Part shown: positions 1 through 8,675 of the stretch, one piece after another
Position numbering within the stretch: position 1 is the first letter of the stretch
How the letters are laid out: each line of letters starts with the position of its first letter
Assembly: GCA_029261875.1 (NCBI GenBank)
Contig: JAJDAL010000033.1
Location: forward strand, 207,830-249,208
Direction of reading: 5' to 3'
DNA: 41,379 nucleotides
Source: Deltaproteobacteria bacterium
GTDB lineage: Bacteria > Myxococcota_A > UBA9160 > JAJDAL01
Translations under genes and position numbers: made by a program
Notes under the pieces: generated by a model
Database searches by the model: none
Seen by the model: the letters and a program-made list of their open reading frames with translations, nothing else
Told to the model about the DNA's origin: nothing

Positions 1-1
1 C

Positions 2-601
2 CCCGTCGTGGGCGGTCTGCTCACCTGGCTCGACCTCAGCGACGGACCGATGCCCCCGAGCGCGGTTCCCGACAACGGCGCCGCCCCCGTAGCGCTCCCC
101 GCCGACGAATGGGGCCCGGAGTTGGAGGTTTCGCGGATCGACCGAGTCGGTACCACCTTCGAAGACCCGGACACCAACTTTACGGATTGGTACTACCCCT
201 CGAGCGGTCTCAGCACCACCAGCGGGATCGGGCTCGACTCGACGCAACTCTCCGTCGGACGCGGACGCCGAGACATCGAGAACCTCACCCAAGCGGGCAA
301 CATCGACATTCCGGTCATCTGTTTCGGTGGCGCCAATGGTCTGACGCCCGTGCCCGGTGAGTTCGTGTCCTTCGCCTCGACCCTGGCGACCTGCGCAACA
401 CCCAGTTGCGATGGAACCGCTCGGGTGGTGGACGCCGGATTGCCGAACCCGGCCTTCCCGACCCTGGGCGACATCAACGGCGGGTTCGAAGTCCACATCA
501 ACACGGGTTACGCCCATGTCGATGTGGTGACTTCGGAAGACGATGGCAACAATCAGGTGGTCGGCCCGCTGATCGACTTCCTGGAGCGCAACCTTCAGTA
601 A
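2..601 (+). CDS. C-terminal part of an exported alpha/beta-hydrolase-like protein (5' truncated)
   Basis: The reading frame is open to the left edge of the window, so the gene begins outside it; about 199 codons are visible. I do not recognise a named family. The last 60 residues resemble the end of an alpha/beta hydrolase: a conserved-looking Phe-Gly-Gly segment (PVICFGGANGLTPV) and a late GYAHVDVVTSEDDG motif. The His there is in the right place for a catalytic His, just before the last helix (PLIDFLERN). Two closely spaced Cys (CATPSC) suggest a disulphide and hence export. The nucleophile elbow would lie upstream and is not visible. The gene is convergent with the DUF58 gene, with 32 nt between stops. 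The frame is certain; the function is tentative. Confidence 0.6.
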   Translation, partial: PVVGGLLTWLDLSDGPMPPSAVPDNGAAPVALPADEWGPELEVSRIDRVGTTFEDPDTNFTDWYYPSSGLSTTSGIGLDSTQLSVGRGRRDIENLTQAGNIDIPVICFGGANGLTPVPGEFVSFASTLATCATPSCDGTARVVDAGLPNPAFPTLGDINGGFEVHINTGYAHVDVVTSEDDGNNQVVGPLIDFLERNLQ

Positions 602-633
602 GGCGCGCCGGGCCGACGCGGATCATTCGGCGC

Positions 634-1965
634 TCAGCCATTGACGGCATGACGCAGCGCGAGATAGCGATTGAGGACGGGCGCCGTCATGGATTCCGGT
701 GGCAGATCGAGCGTCTGGACACCACTGCGGCGCAGAGAGAGCAGCGTTGATTCTCTTTCCTGCAGCAGGTCCCCCAGCACCAGGCGTCGGAAGTGCGTAT
801 GCGGCGAAGCGTCGGCGGCCGCACTTCCGGGATCCATCAGACCGAACAAGCGATCGCGAACCGCCACCAGCAACACCCGGTGGCGACGCGCCAACAGGGT
901 CAGTGGCTCGACGAGTCCCGCGGATTCCGCTTCCACGAAATCACTGAAGATGACGACCAGGGAGCGTTGCCGCTCGCGCACCGCAAGATGGCGGACGAAA
1001 CTGCGGTAATTCGCCTCGACACGCCGCGTTTGCACCGGGCGCAGCATGTCGATGAACGCACCCAGATCTCGCCGGTGCGCGCGTGCGGTCACATGACCCC
1101 GCACCTCGCGATCGAACACCGACATGCTTACGCGATCCCCGGACACCAGACCCGCGTAACACAGGCCCAGGGCCGCATCGATGCTGTGGTCGAGTTTCGT
1201 GCGACCGTCGACGTCGCTTCCCATGAGGCGGCTGGCATCGAGTGCGACGAGAACCCGGTGGTTGCGCTCGTGCTGGAACACGCGGGTCACGAGCTTTCCG
1301 CGGCGGGCGGTGGCAGACCAATCGATCCGACGCGGATCGTCGCCCGCGACGTAGTCGCGCAGGGTGTCGAACTCGGAGCCATCGCCCCGTCGACGCATGG
1401 GCTTCACTCCAATCATCGCGAACACCCGCCTTGGATCGAGGGCCTCCGGGCGCAGGTACTTCGACGTATCGGGATAGACGCGCAACGTATCGCCACCCGC
1501 CGCCACGCTGCGCCGCGCGAGAAGCCCGAGGGGTGCGCGCACGAGAACCAACAACGAACCCAGGCGTCGATCGCCGCGCATGCGCGGAACGACGTCGTAG
1601 GACAGGAGCTTGCGCGTGTCGGCTTGCACCACGATCGAGAGCCATTCGCTGCGATCGCGCGCCAGATCTTGCGGAAGCTCCTCGTAGAGGTCGAGCACGA
1701 CGGGTCGACCCAGCGGGTTTCCGACCGAAACCGCCAGTTCCACCGAACGTCCGACGAATGCGCGCTCCGGAAGTACGCGTTCGAGGGTCAAGGGAGCGCT
1801 GGCCCGAAGCGAAGCAAAATCCCATAGCACCAGCGCGATCAACACTGCGGCGGACGTTCCGGCCAGAGGCCAGGCCCAGGGGAAGAACACCGCGGGGAGC
1901 GCGGTCGCGGACGCAAGCGCTGTGGCGCGCAGCAACCGACCGGTGGGGAAAACGCGCAATCTCAA
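634..1965 (-). CDS. DUF58 domain protein (von Willebrand-like)
   Basis: This 443-residue protein has two N-terminal hydrophobic segments (about 10-30 and 32-48). They are followed by the DUF58 hallmark FDTLRDYVAGDDPRRIDW (about 199-216) and a VWA-like strand ALDASRLM (about 241-248). DUF58 proteins are regularly encoded next to MoxR AAA+ ATPases and are thought to act with them as a membrane-associated chaperone or assembly module; the substrate is unknown. The start is TTG at 1965, whose TTGA overlaps the moxR stop, so translation is probably coupled. It is the last gene of a five-gene run (membrane protein, DUF4129, DUF4350, MoxR, DUF58). The family call is secure; the role is only inferred. 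Confidence 0.93.
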   Translation of the reverse strand: MRLRVFPTGRLLRATALASATALPAVFFPWAWPLAGTSAAVLIALVLWDFASLRASAPLTLERVLPERAFVGRSVELAVSVGNPLGRPVVLDLYEELPQDLARDRSEWLSIVVQADTRKLLSYDVVPRMRGDRRLGSLLVLVRAPLGLLARRSVAAGGDTLRVYPDTSKYLRPEALDPRRVFAMIGVKPMRRRGDGSEFDTLRDYVAGDDPRRIDWSATARRGKLVTRVFQHERNHRVLVALDASRLMGSDVDGRTKLDHSIDAALGLCYAGLVSGDRVSMSVFDREVRGHVTARAHRRDLGAFIDMLRPVQTRRVEANYRSFVRHLAVRERQRSLVVIFSDFVEAESAGLVEPLTLLARRHRVLLVAVRDRLFGLMDPGSAAADASPHTHFRRLVLGDLLQERESTLLSLRRSGVQTLDLPPESMTAPVLNRYLALRHAVNG

Positions 1966-2924
1966 CGGGGCACGGTGACGCTGCGAAGCGTTCGTTGCAG
2001 CGCCTCGTCGGCGCCGAGCCCTTCGACCTCGGCGGCGGGGTCGAGCAGGATTCGATGGCGCAGTACCGGGAGAAACATTTCCTGAACGTCTTCGGATAGA
2101 ACGTAGTCGCGCCCTTCCAAAGCGGCGTTGGCCTTGGCGGCGCGCAGCAGCATGACACCCGCACGGGGTGAAGCCCCCAAAGTGAATTGGAGATCGCTGC
2201 GCGTGGCCCGCACGAGTTCCGCCACATAGGACGTGATTTCGTCACGAACGACCAGGTCGCGGACCGTTGCACGGGCCGTTTCGAGGTCCTGTTTGCGCAG
2301 CGACGCACCCACGGATTCCGCAGTCTGGGTGCCCGAATGATGCAAAGAGAGGAGTTGGATCTCCTCTTCCAGACTCGGATAACCGACGACGATCTTGAAC
2401 AGGAAACGATCGAGTTCCGCTTCCGGGAGCGGATAGGTGCCCTCTTGCTCGACGGGATTCTGCGTCGCAAACACCGTGAAGTGGTCGCCGAGCGGATAGC
2501 TGGTGCCATCCACGGTGGCCGACCGCTCTTGCATGGCTTCGAGGAGCGCCGCCTGGGTCTTCGCGGATGCGCGATTGATCTCGTCGGCGAGCAGGAGATC
2601 GGTGAACAACGGCCCTTCGCGAAATCGCGCATCGGTTCCGTTCGGATTCAGAATCGCGGTCCCAATGATGTCGCTGGGCATGAGGTCCGGTGTGAACTGG
2701 ACGCGGCCGAAACGAAGCTCCAGTGTCGTCGCCAGGCTACGGACCAGCAGCGTCTTCGCCACACCCGGTACACCTTCGAGCAGGCTGTGCCCGGAACACA
2801 ACAGCGTGATGAAAATCAATCGCACCGCCTGGTCCTGGCCGATGACCACGCGCCCAACGCTCTCGCGCAGAGTTGCGTAGGATGCCTGTACCGGCCGCAG
2901 ATCGACACTTTCGCTTGAACTCAT
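1962..2924 (-). CDS. MoxR-family AAA+ ATPase
   Basis: A 320-residue protein with Walker A GVPGVAKT (51-58), Walker B LLADEINRA around 111-119 and the MoxR-type sensor region ATQNPVEQEGTYPLPEAELD (about 153-172). Length and motifs match the MRP subfamily of MoxR ATPases, which remodel partner proteins such as DUF58/VWA proteins in the cytoplasm. The frame is open 114 codons further upstream, but that extension lies inside the DUF4350 gene. The ATG at 2924 overlaps the DUF4350 stop as ATGA, and the protein alignment begins there, so this start is preferred. The target in this cluster is unknown. Confidence 0.95.
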   Translation of the reverse strand: MSSSESVDLRPVQASYATLRESVGRVVIGQDQAVRLIFITLLCSGHSLLEGVPGVAKTLLVRSLATTLELRFGRVQFTPDLMPSDIIGTAILNPNGTDARFREGPLFTDLLLADEINRASAKTQAALLEAMQERSATVDGTSYPLGDHFTVFATQNPVEQEGTYPLPEAELDRFLFKIVVGYPSLEEEIQLLSLHHSGTQTAESVGASLRKQDLETARATVRDLVVRDEITSYVAELVRATRSDLQFTLGASPRAGVMLLRAAKANAALEGRDYVLSEDVQEMFLPVLRHRILLDPAAEVEGLGADEALQRTLRSVTVPR

Positions 2925-4135
2925 CGGTTGGTTTCCTCCACGAGTGCATCGAGCTCCGCCATGGCGATTTCCAGTTGACGGCTCGAGGCCACCCCCTGGC
3001 CGTCGTTCAACAGCGTGATTCGTGCGGGTGACAAAGATCCCTGGCGGCGCAGTTTCTCCGCGAGTACCGCCGGCGGCGCGTCCGACGCGAGACCGAACAG
3101 ACGCCGCAGGCGCGCTGCGGTGATCTCCCGGTAGCGCTCGAACACACTTTGATAGTCCTGACTTTGGGCATAGAGAGAAGCCAACGAATCGACGAAACCG
3201 CCGAGCGTCGGTGTCGCGAATTCCTCTTCGGGAAGCGTGCGAAGTCCCAGAGCACTCCCCCGCCACGCGAACAACACGCCGAGCGTCGCGAGACCCGCCA
3301 TCACACCGACGGCCGAGGAGGTCGCGAGCGCGCCAAAGGTACTCTGATGCGTTCTCAATCCATGGGTCCGCTCATCGAGGATCGGGTCGCCGTAGCGACG
3401 GACGAAATCGACCGCCAAGGGCGCAGCATCCGCGCGCGCCAGCCAGCCGTTCCAGAGAAAGCGCGAGTCGGCGACGACGACGAGCCGCCCTTCCCCGACG
3501 GTCCGTTCGAGCACGAACGGCTGCCCCATCACCATCGCACGCGCGCGCCATTCCCCCGCATCGCGAAAGCTTCGCAGTTCCGGAATGGCGAGTGCGCGCG
3601 GGCTACCTTCGTCCCAGCGAACCTCCCACTGCGATTCCTCGGGTAGCGGTTCGAAGGCGCGTGCCAATACCGGTTCTTCTTCCGGGTTGGCTTCGTCGGG
3701 CAGCACCGCTTCGACATCCGGCGGGATGTCGACGTCCGGGTTTCGCACTGGAAGCGCGAGCCCCGCGATGGATTCGCAGGCCGACTTCGGAGTGAGAAAG
3801 ACGAGCGCGACACCCCCTTTTTCGATCCAACCCAACGCCGTCCAATCCGCCTGGATGCGATCTTCGTCCTCCTCCTCCTCCTTCGACGCTTCGCACACGC
3901 CGACGGGATCGATCCACCAGGCGGTTGCGCCCGGCGCAAGTTGACCCAGTGGCCCCGCGTTGCGAGCGACCTCGAAATCGAGCGCGGCCAACAGCTCGAA
4001 CAGCCCGCCGGTCGCTTCGGGACGATTTCCGTAGCTCGTATTGGTGAGCTGCAAGGTGTCGTCCTGGGTGAAGGCACCGATCAAGCTCAGCACCACGAAC
4101 AGCGCCAGCAATGAAAGCTTCGCGCCGCGGCTCAT
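2921..4135 (-). CDS. DUF4350 domain membrane protein
   Basis: A 404-residue protein with an N-terminal membrane anchor (about 6-23), a large presumably extracytoplasmic domain, a second membrane segment (about 267-292) and a cytoplasmic tail of about 110 residues. Arrangement and position match DUF4350 proteins of MoxR/DUF58/DUF4129 clusters. The acidic stretch EEEEDED near residue 86 is unusual. The ATG at 4135 overlaps the preceding stop (ATGA); the longer open frame upstream is overlap with the DUF4129 gene in another frame. Probable role: a structural partner of the MoxR system in the inner membrane, inferred from context only. Confidence 0.85.
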   Translation of the reverse strand: MSRGAKLSLLALFVVLSLIGAFTQDDTLQLTNTSYGNRPEATGGLFELLAALDFEVARNAGPLGQLAPGATAWWIDPVGVCEASKEEEEDEDRIQADWTALGWIEKGGVALVFLTPKSACESIAGLALPVRNPDVDIPPDVEAVLPDEANPEEEPVLARAFEPLPEESQWEVRWDEGSPRALAIPELRSFRDAGEWRARAMVMGQPFVLERTVGEGRLVVVADSRFLWNGWLARADAAPLAVDFVRRYGDPILDERTHGLRTHQSTFGALATSSAVGVMAGLATLGVLFAWRGSALGLRTLPEEEFATPTLGGFVDSLASLYAQSQDYQSVFERYREITAARLRRLFGLASDAPPAVLAEKLRRQGSLSPARITLLNDGQGVASSRQLEIAMAELDALVEETNR

Positions 4136-4770
4136 GGAGCCAGCCCCGATTCCATTCGAAGCCGCCCGTGAAAGCGTTGCCAATCCGCGTAGAGATCCCG
4201 GTCTTCGGTTCGGTCGCGAAACCACAGACGCTCGAGTCGATCGACCAGGGAAAGGATTTCGTTGCGCTGATCGTCCGAGAGGAGCGCCACGCGAAGCCGC
4301 GCGCGCAGCGTCCGGTTGGGATCCGACCGATCGAGCTCGAGGGCACCGCATTCGAGCAGAATCGAAATACACGCGAGCTGCAATCGATGCGCGGCCTCGG
4401 TAAAGCGACCCTCACGCGCCAAACTCTCGGCCTCCTGCGCAAAAACGGGACGCGGTTCGGGAGCGGCTTCGGATGCCGGCGGCGCTTGGACCCGCAACGC
4501 AATTCGCAGGGTCCAAACGATGTGGAGGATCAGGGCGATACTCACGAAGAAAAGCCCACACAGAATCACCCAGTAGAGCAACGGATCCGTCTGCCACAAT
4601 CCATCCATCCAGGACAGCCAGCGGTCCAAGAACTCGAGGATGCGTTTCAGGAAGGTGAGCTCGGACCATTCCGCGAGCCAACGCGCGTATTCCCAGCGGC
4701 CGAGAATCTCGCCCGCCAATTCGCGAATTTGTCCGTCGCTTGCGTGCCCCGCTGCGGAAAGCGGAATCAA
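4132..4770 (-). CDS. DUF4129 domain membrane protein
   Basis: A 212-residue protein with one strong membrane span (about 63-90, beginning at LLYWVILCGLFF) and a C-terminal cytoplasmic domain. That domain includes EAESLAREGRFTEAAHRLQL and ends with the DUF4129-type WFRDRTEDRDLYADW region. In other genomes this domain is often fused behind transglutaminase modules or encoded beside MoxR/DUF58. The TTG at 4770 is chosen because AAGGA lies 6 nt upstream and the preceding gene ends 10 nt before it; no ATG or GTG gives a full domain. The start is moderately certain; the family is good. Confidence 0.8.
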   Translation of the reverse strand: MIPLSAAGHASDGQIRELAGEILGRWEYARWLAEWSELTFLKRILEFLDRWLSWMDGLWQTDPLLYWVILCGLFFVSIALILHIVWTLRIALRVQAPPASEAAPEPRPVFAQEAESLAREGRFTEAAHRLQLACISILLECGALELDRSDPNRTLRARLRVALLSDDQRNEILSLVDRLERLWFRDRTEDRDLYADWQRFHGRLRMESGLAP

Positions 4771-4780
4771 ACCCGATCCT

Positions 4781-5572
4781 TCAAGGCGTTTGGATCACGG
4801 GCGCATGCCCCGACCCGCTGCCCTCGACCATTTGCGCCAGATGTTCGAGATCGAAGGCTTCCTTGCGACAACGGATGTCGAGGTAGAGCAACACGTACAC
4901 CGCCGAGAGGTAGGCGAACCCGACGGCTTGCGCCATGACACCCGCGGCATCGCCCAAGAGCGGAACGAAACCCAACGCCAGCCCCAGGCCCTGCCCCAAG
5001 ACACCGACGATAATGGAACCGACGATGGACACGCCGAGTCCGCGCAACAAGTTCCCGATCATGAGTTCTCGACTGCGACCGAGCGCGCGAAAGCCGAACT
5101 TCCGCTCCATCACCATGACCTGAACGATGAGCAACCAGACGAGGAGGAGGTAGAGCCCGGGGAAGATGAACAAGAGCAAGCCCCCCAGAACGAAAAACCA
5201 CATCAAGAATTGGGTCCCCATCAGAGGCAGGAGGAGCGAGAACCCGGTCTTGAAGGCCTCGCCGATAGTGGCGGTCTTGCCCGTATAGAAATTGCTGATC
5301 GCGTAGGTCACACCCGCGCTCGCGACCGGCATCACGATCAACATGGCGAAGAACGACATCCCGAGCGTGGCCAGCAGAAAGCCGGTGTTCAGCCCGACCT
5401 CGCCCTCGGACTCGATGGTGGGCGCGATCTGCCCCAACAGAGCGACCATGACCGCCATGGGGAGATAGGCGATCAACGCCACACCGAGGATGACTTTGGC
5501 GTGATTGCGCACGAGCTGGAAGGCCGTATCCAAGATCTCGCCGACGGACATCGCTCGAATTTCGTATTGCAC
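4781..5572 (-). CDS. Polytopic membrane protein, first gene of the MoxR cluster
   Basis: A 263-residue protein with about six hydrophobic segments. It begins with an amphipathic MSVGEILDTAFQLVRNH stretch and ends with the cytoplasmic motif YLDIRCRKEAFDLEHLA. This pattern is typical of proteins related to the glycerophosphoryl diester phosphodiesterase membrane domain and to DUF4013-like families. Such proteins commonly precede DUF4129 genes; no enzymatic motif is visible. The GTG at 5572 has a very strong Shine-Dalgarno (AAGGGGGG, 4 nt upstream) and fits the family N-terminus, so the 109 upstream codons of open frame are excluded. It probably starts a separately translated unit 25 nt after the metalloprotease gene. 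Confidence 0.8.
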   Translation of the reverse strand: MQYEIRAMSVGEILDTAFQLVRNHAKVILGVALIAYLPMAVMVALLGQIAPTIESEGEVGLNTGFLLATLGMSFFAMLIVMPVASAGVTYAISNFYTGKTATIGEAFKTGFSLLLPLMGTQFLMWFFVLGGLLLFIFPGLYLLLVWLLIVQVMVMERKFGFRALGRSRELMIGNLLRGLGVSIVGSIIVGVLGQGLGLALGFVPLLGDAAGVMAQAVGFAYLSAVYVLLYLDIRCRKEAFDLEHLAQMVEGSGSGHAPVIQTP

Positions 5573-5597
5573 GGTTCCCCCCTTGTGACCGACGGAG

Positions 5598-6899
5598 TTA
5601 ACGAATCCGCCGCGCCCCCGCAGGGTTTTGTCCTTCCGGGGGCCAGATCTCGAGTGTGTCGAAGATGGCGCGAAACCACGGCTCATACGCACTCCAGAGT
5701 TCCGAGGGACAGTCCGCGATGGCGACGAAAACCCGACCGTCTCCCGTTTCGACGAAAGTGAGTTCCTCGATGAAGTCACCCCCTCTTCCCTGGACCCGAA
5801 TTCGCACCGCGGGACGACCCCGAATCCGCAACGGGCGATTGTCGAGGATCTTTCCTTCCCCGACGTGGGTCGCGCCGTGGCGCGCGAGATAGGATGCAAC
5901 CGTCGGGTAGTTGCGAACGATCACTTGAAACGTCGCATCGTAATCCCAGGTCACGCCGTCGATGGCGAGAAATCCGCGCGGCGAGGACATCCGCATCCAG
6001 CCCGCGGGCGGCCGGATCTCGAATCCGAAGCGGGCATCGACATGAGGCGCCAATGCCATGATGGGCGGACCGGCGGTTGCGGACGGGAGTGCGCGTTCGG
6101 GCGCCCCGTCCGGGGAGATCCGGGTGAAGACCGTTCCGTTCGGAATCTGGTACAGGGAAACGAACGAGTTCGCGTCTTGCTCCGATACCCCATCCACCAC
6201 CAGGCGGTCGCGCGCCACCTGGAACATCAAATCGCCGGCAATCGGGCTGTGGCCGAGCATCCCCAGGGCGTGCCCCAATTCGTGAAGTGCTATGCGTTCG
6301 ACTTGATCCGGCCCCAGGGGACCCGAGTCGTCGATCACGTAAACCCGAAGATCCGAAGCACCGAATTCCACGACGGCGCGCCCGGTGTCGGTATCCCATT
6401 GGCGGAGTCGACACGCCCCGCCCATTTTCGCGGAACCCAGAATGCGGACGTCTTGGGTTTCCGGAGCCACTTCTCCAAGGAGCGCAACTTGGAGTTGCGC
6501 GTCCGCGGGCGACTCCGCGCGTTCGAAAGCGACGAATCCCTCCAGCGCGTGCTCCCAGGTTTCCAGGGCGGTTTCGACCGCGTCGACGTATTCGAACGGA
6601 TGACGAACGTGGAATTCATCCGCATCGGGCGGAATGACGGGCGGCTCGATGTGGACTCGGAGCGGGAATGCTTCCGGCGCCCAGCGGCAGAACACCAAGA
6701 CGTCCTCCAGTCCGTCTGGCGCCCGAGCCCAATGGGCCATGTAGGGCAGGTAATTGGGTTCGAGGATCTCCGGGTAGGCTTCGCGGAACGTCACGTAATC
6801 GCGTCGATCCGGGACGTAGGGGGTTCGGCGCGGCGGCGGCAACTCGGTCGCGCAAGCGCCGACGACCAGGAGTCCCGCGAGGAACCGCACCCCGTTCAC
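5598..6899 (-). CDS. Matrixin-like zinc metalloprotease lipoprotein with C-terminal PsbP-like domain
   Basis: A 433-residue protein with a lipoprotein signal ending in VGAC (Cys16), so it should be lipid-anchored. The zinc site HELGHALGMLGH (206-217) is the HExxHxxGxxH of metzincins, and Met225 in GDLMFQV could be the Met-turn. Together these place it with peptidase family M10 (matrixins). Residues about 275-420 look like a PsbP/DUF1795-type domain (PPAGWMRM, FQVIVRNYPTV, ELTFVETGDGRVFVAIAD). No cysteine-switch propeptide was recognised. The start is GTG at 6899, overlapping the smpB stop (GTGA). Substrate is unknown. Confidence 0.85.
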   Translation of the reverse strand: MNGVRFLAGLLVVGACATELPPPRRTPYVPDRRDYVTFREAYPEILEPNYLPYMAHWARAPDGLEDVLVFCRWAPEAFPLRVHIEPPVIPPDADEFHVRHPFEYVDAVETALETWEHALEGFVAFERAESPADAQLQVALLGEVAPETQDVRILGSAKMGGACRLRQWDTDTGRAVVEFGASDLRVYVIDDSGPLGPDQVERIALHELGHALGMLGHSPIAGDLMFQVARDRLVVDGVSEQDANSFVSLYQIPNGTVFTRISPDGAPERALPSATAGPPIMALAPHVDARFGFEIRPPAGWMRMSSPRGFLAIDGVTWDYDATFQVIVRNYPTVASYLARHGATHVGEGKILDNRPLRIRGRPAVRIRVQGRGGDFIEELTFVETGDGRVFVAIADCPSELWSAYEPWFRAIFDTLEIWPPEGQNPAGARRIR

Positions 6900-7372
6900 A
6901 CCCGACCACTCCGTTCACGTCGCGTCGCGCGGTCGACTTCGCGCTTTTCCTCGCGCTGGCGAATGGTCTCGCGCTTGTCGTAGCGGCGCTTCCCTTTGGC
7001 GAGCGCAATTTCCGTCTTGGCGCGACCGTCTTTGAAATAGATCGAGAGCGGGACCAGGGTCAGGCCGCGCTCCGCCACCTTGCCCGCCAGCCGTCCGATC
7101 TCCCGGCGGTGCAACAGCAGCTTGCGCTCGCGGGTGGGCTCCGGGTTCTCGCGACCCGCCTGGTTGTAGGGGCTGATGTGCGCGTTGTGGAGGAAAACCT
7201 CCCCTTTGCGCACGGTCGCGTAGGCGTCGGCGAGATTGGCACGCCCGGCCCGAAGCGACTTCACCTCCGGTCCCAGAAGCGACATCCCCGCTTCGAACGT
7301 CTCGAGGATCTCGTACTCGTAGCGCGCACGGCGATTGGTCGTGACGACCTTGCGCTCCCCCGAGTCCGGCAT
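6896..7372 (-). CDS. smpB: SsrA-binding protein SmpB
   Basis: A 158-residue protein of standard length with the family signatures RARYEYEILETFEAGMSLLGPEVKS early on, PTRERKLLLHRREI in the middle, and a basic tail (KGKRRYDKRETIRQREE). SmpB binds tmRNA and delivers it to stalled ribosomes during trans-translation. The basic C-terminal tail reads the empty mRNA channel. No tmRNA gene was recognised in this window. The gene lies after panD, separated by a strong hairpin, and its stop overlaps the start of the metalloprotease lipoprotein gene. No clear Shine-Dalgarno precedes the ATG. Confidence 0.97.
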   Translation of the reverse strand: MPDSGERKVVTTNRRARYEYEILETFEAGMSLLGPEVKSLRAGRANLADAYATVRKGEVFLHNAHISPYNQAGRENPEPTRERKLLLHRREIGRLAGKVAERGLTLVPLSIYFKDGRAKTEIALAKGKRRYDKRETIRQREEKREVDRATRRERSGRV

Positions 7373-7394
7373 GGGGAAACCCTAGCGCACTCCC

Positions 7395-7428
7395 CTAGGA
7401 CTCCCGAGCCGGTCGATCGGGAGCCTAG
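7395..7428. other. Strong hairpin overlapping the panD stop
   Basis: CTAGG-a-CTCCCGA, a 9-nt loop, then TCGGGAG-CCTAG: 12 base pairs with one bulged A. The panD TAG stop lies inside the right arm. There is no U-run on either strand, so it is not a standard intrinsic terminator. It may be a processing or pausing hairpin between panD and smpB. Confidence 0.6.
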
Positions 7429-7775
7429 TGGACGATGTTGTTCTGACCATCGACGAAGATCCGGCGGGCGGACCAGCGCTCTGCCGCTTCCCCTTCCACC
7501 TCCACCCAACTCGCGATGATGACGCAATTGCCGGGTTTGATGAGGTGAGCCGCGGCTCCGTTGACACAGATTTCGCCGGTGCCCTCTTCGCCTTCGATCG
7601 CGTAGGTGGTGAGGCGATTGCCGTTGGTGCAATCCCAGATGTCGATTCTTTCGTAGGGCACGATGTCCGCCGCCCGCAGCAACACCGGGTCGATCGAGCA
7701 ACTGCCTTCGTAATCCACATTGGCTTCGGTCACGGTGGCACGATGAATCTTGGATTTGAGCAGGGTCCGCTTCAC
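7425..7775 (-). CDS. panD: Aspartate 1-decarboxylase PanD
   Basis: A 116-residue protein with the self-cleavage site YEGSCSID (Gly24-Ser25). There the proenzyme cuts itself to generate the pyruvoyl group used to decarboxylate L-aspartate to beta-alanine. The nearby YERIDIWDCTNGNRLTTYAI and GNCVIIASW segments match the family. The start is GTG at 7775, overlapping the panC stop (GTGA). It completes a contiguous panB-panC-panD operon making pantothenate for coenzyme A. No separate panZ maturation factor was seen. Confidence 0.97.
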   Translation of the reverse strand: MKRTLLKSKIHRATVTEANVDYEGSCSIDPVLLRAADIVPYERIDIWDCTNGNRLTTYAIEGEEGTGEICVNGAAAHLIKPGNCVIIASWVEVEGEAAERWSARRIFVDGQNNIVH

Positions 7776-8671
7776 GGTTGTTTCTCCGAAAAAGCCGAGC
7801 CGGGGGGCTGCGGTTTCAACACACGATTGTCAATCAGTCGTACCTCGCGCCCATCCGGGAGCATGAATACGACGGCCAGAGCGAGCAGGGTCGGCGCGTC
7901 GAGGGGATTGCCGACGGGCTTCAGGCTATCGGGGTCGCGTAGCTCGGCGTAGTCGATGCGACCCGCCGGAGCCTTGTCGAGTTCCACCGCAACCAGATGC
8001 AGCAATGCGGGAACCGCGCGAATTCCCGCGTCCAGCGCCCGCTGGGCGGAATCCAGGGCACGGGACAAACTGAGCGCTTGGCTTCGGGTCGACGCATCCA
8101 GATGTTGGTTGCGACTCGACAGCGCCAGACCGTCGCTTTCGCGAACGATCGGCACGCCCACCACGCGGACGTCGAAGCCCAGGTCCACCACCATGCGTCG
8201 AATGACCGCAAGCTGCTGAAAGTCTTTCTCGCCGAACACCGCCACGTGGGGTTTTGCGGCCAGGAAGAGCTTCGACACCACGGTCGCAACGCCGCGAAAG
8301 TGTTCGGGGCGGGATTTCCCGCACAACGGCTTCGCGAGTTCGTTGACTTCGACCCAGGTCTGACTTCCGGGCGGGTACATTTCCGCGGCGTCGGGCAGAA
8401 ACACCGCGTCCACGCCTTCCGCGCGGCAATGGGCGAGATCGGCTTCCAGGGTGCGGGGGTAGCGGGATAAATCTTCGCCCGCCCCAAACTGGGTGGGGTT
8501 GACGAAGATCGATACCCAGACCCCATCCGCGTGGCGCTTGGCTTCGCGCACCAACGCAAGGTGCCCTTCGTGCAGTGCACCCATGGTGGGCACCAGCGCG
8601 ATGCGCCGCCCCGCGCTGCGGTACGCATCGGCGCGGGACTGAAGCCCGCTTACGCTTTCGATGACGTCCAT
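7772..8671 (-). CDS. panC: Pantothenate synthetase PanC
   Basis: A 299-residue protein that ligates pantoate and beta-alanine using ATP. Visible motifs are PTMGALHEGH (28-37, the HxGH nucleotide-binding signature), FVNPTQFG (56-63), GEKDFQQ (147-153) and RESDGLALSSRN (177-188). The ATG at 8671 places the first motif at the usual distance from the N-terminus. An alternative ATG at 8695 would add eight residues and overlap panB; neither start has a strong Shine-Dalgarno. The gene lies between panB and panD. Confidence 0.96.
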   Translation of the reverse strand: MDVIESVSGLQSRADAYRSAGRRIALVPTMGALHEGHLALVREAKRHADGVWVSIFVNPTQFGAGEDLSRYPRTLEADLAHCRAEGVDAVFLPDAAEMYPPGSQTWVEVNELAKPLCGKSRPEHFRGVATVVSKLFLAAKPHVAVFGEKDFQQLAVIRRMVVDLGFDVRVVGVPIVRESDGLALSSRNQHLDASTRSQALSLSRALDSAQRALDAGIRAVPALLHLVAVELDKAPAGRIDYAELRDPDSLKPVGNPLDAPTLLALAVVFMLPDGREVRLIDNRVLKPQPPGSAFSEKQP

Positions 8672-8675
8672 GGGA

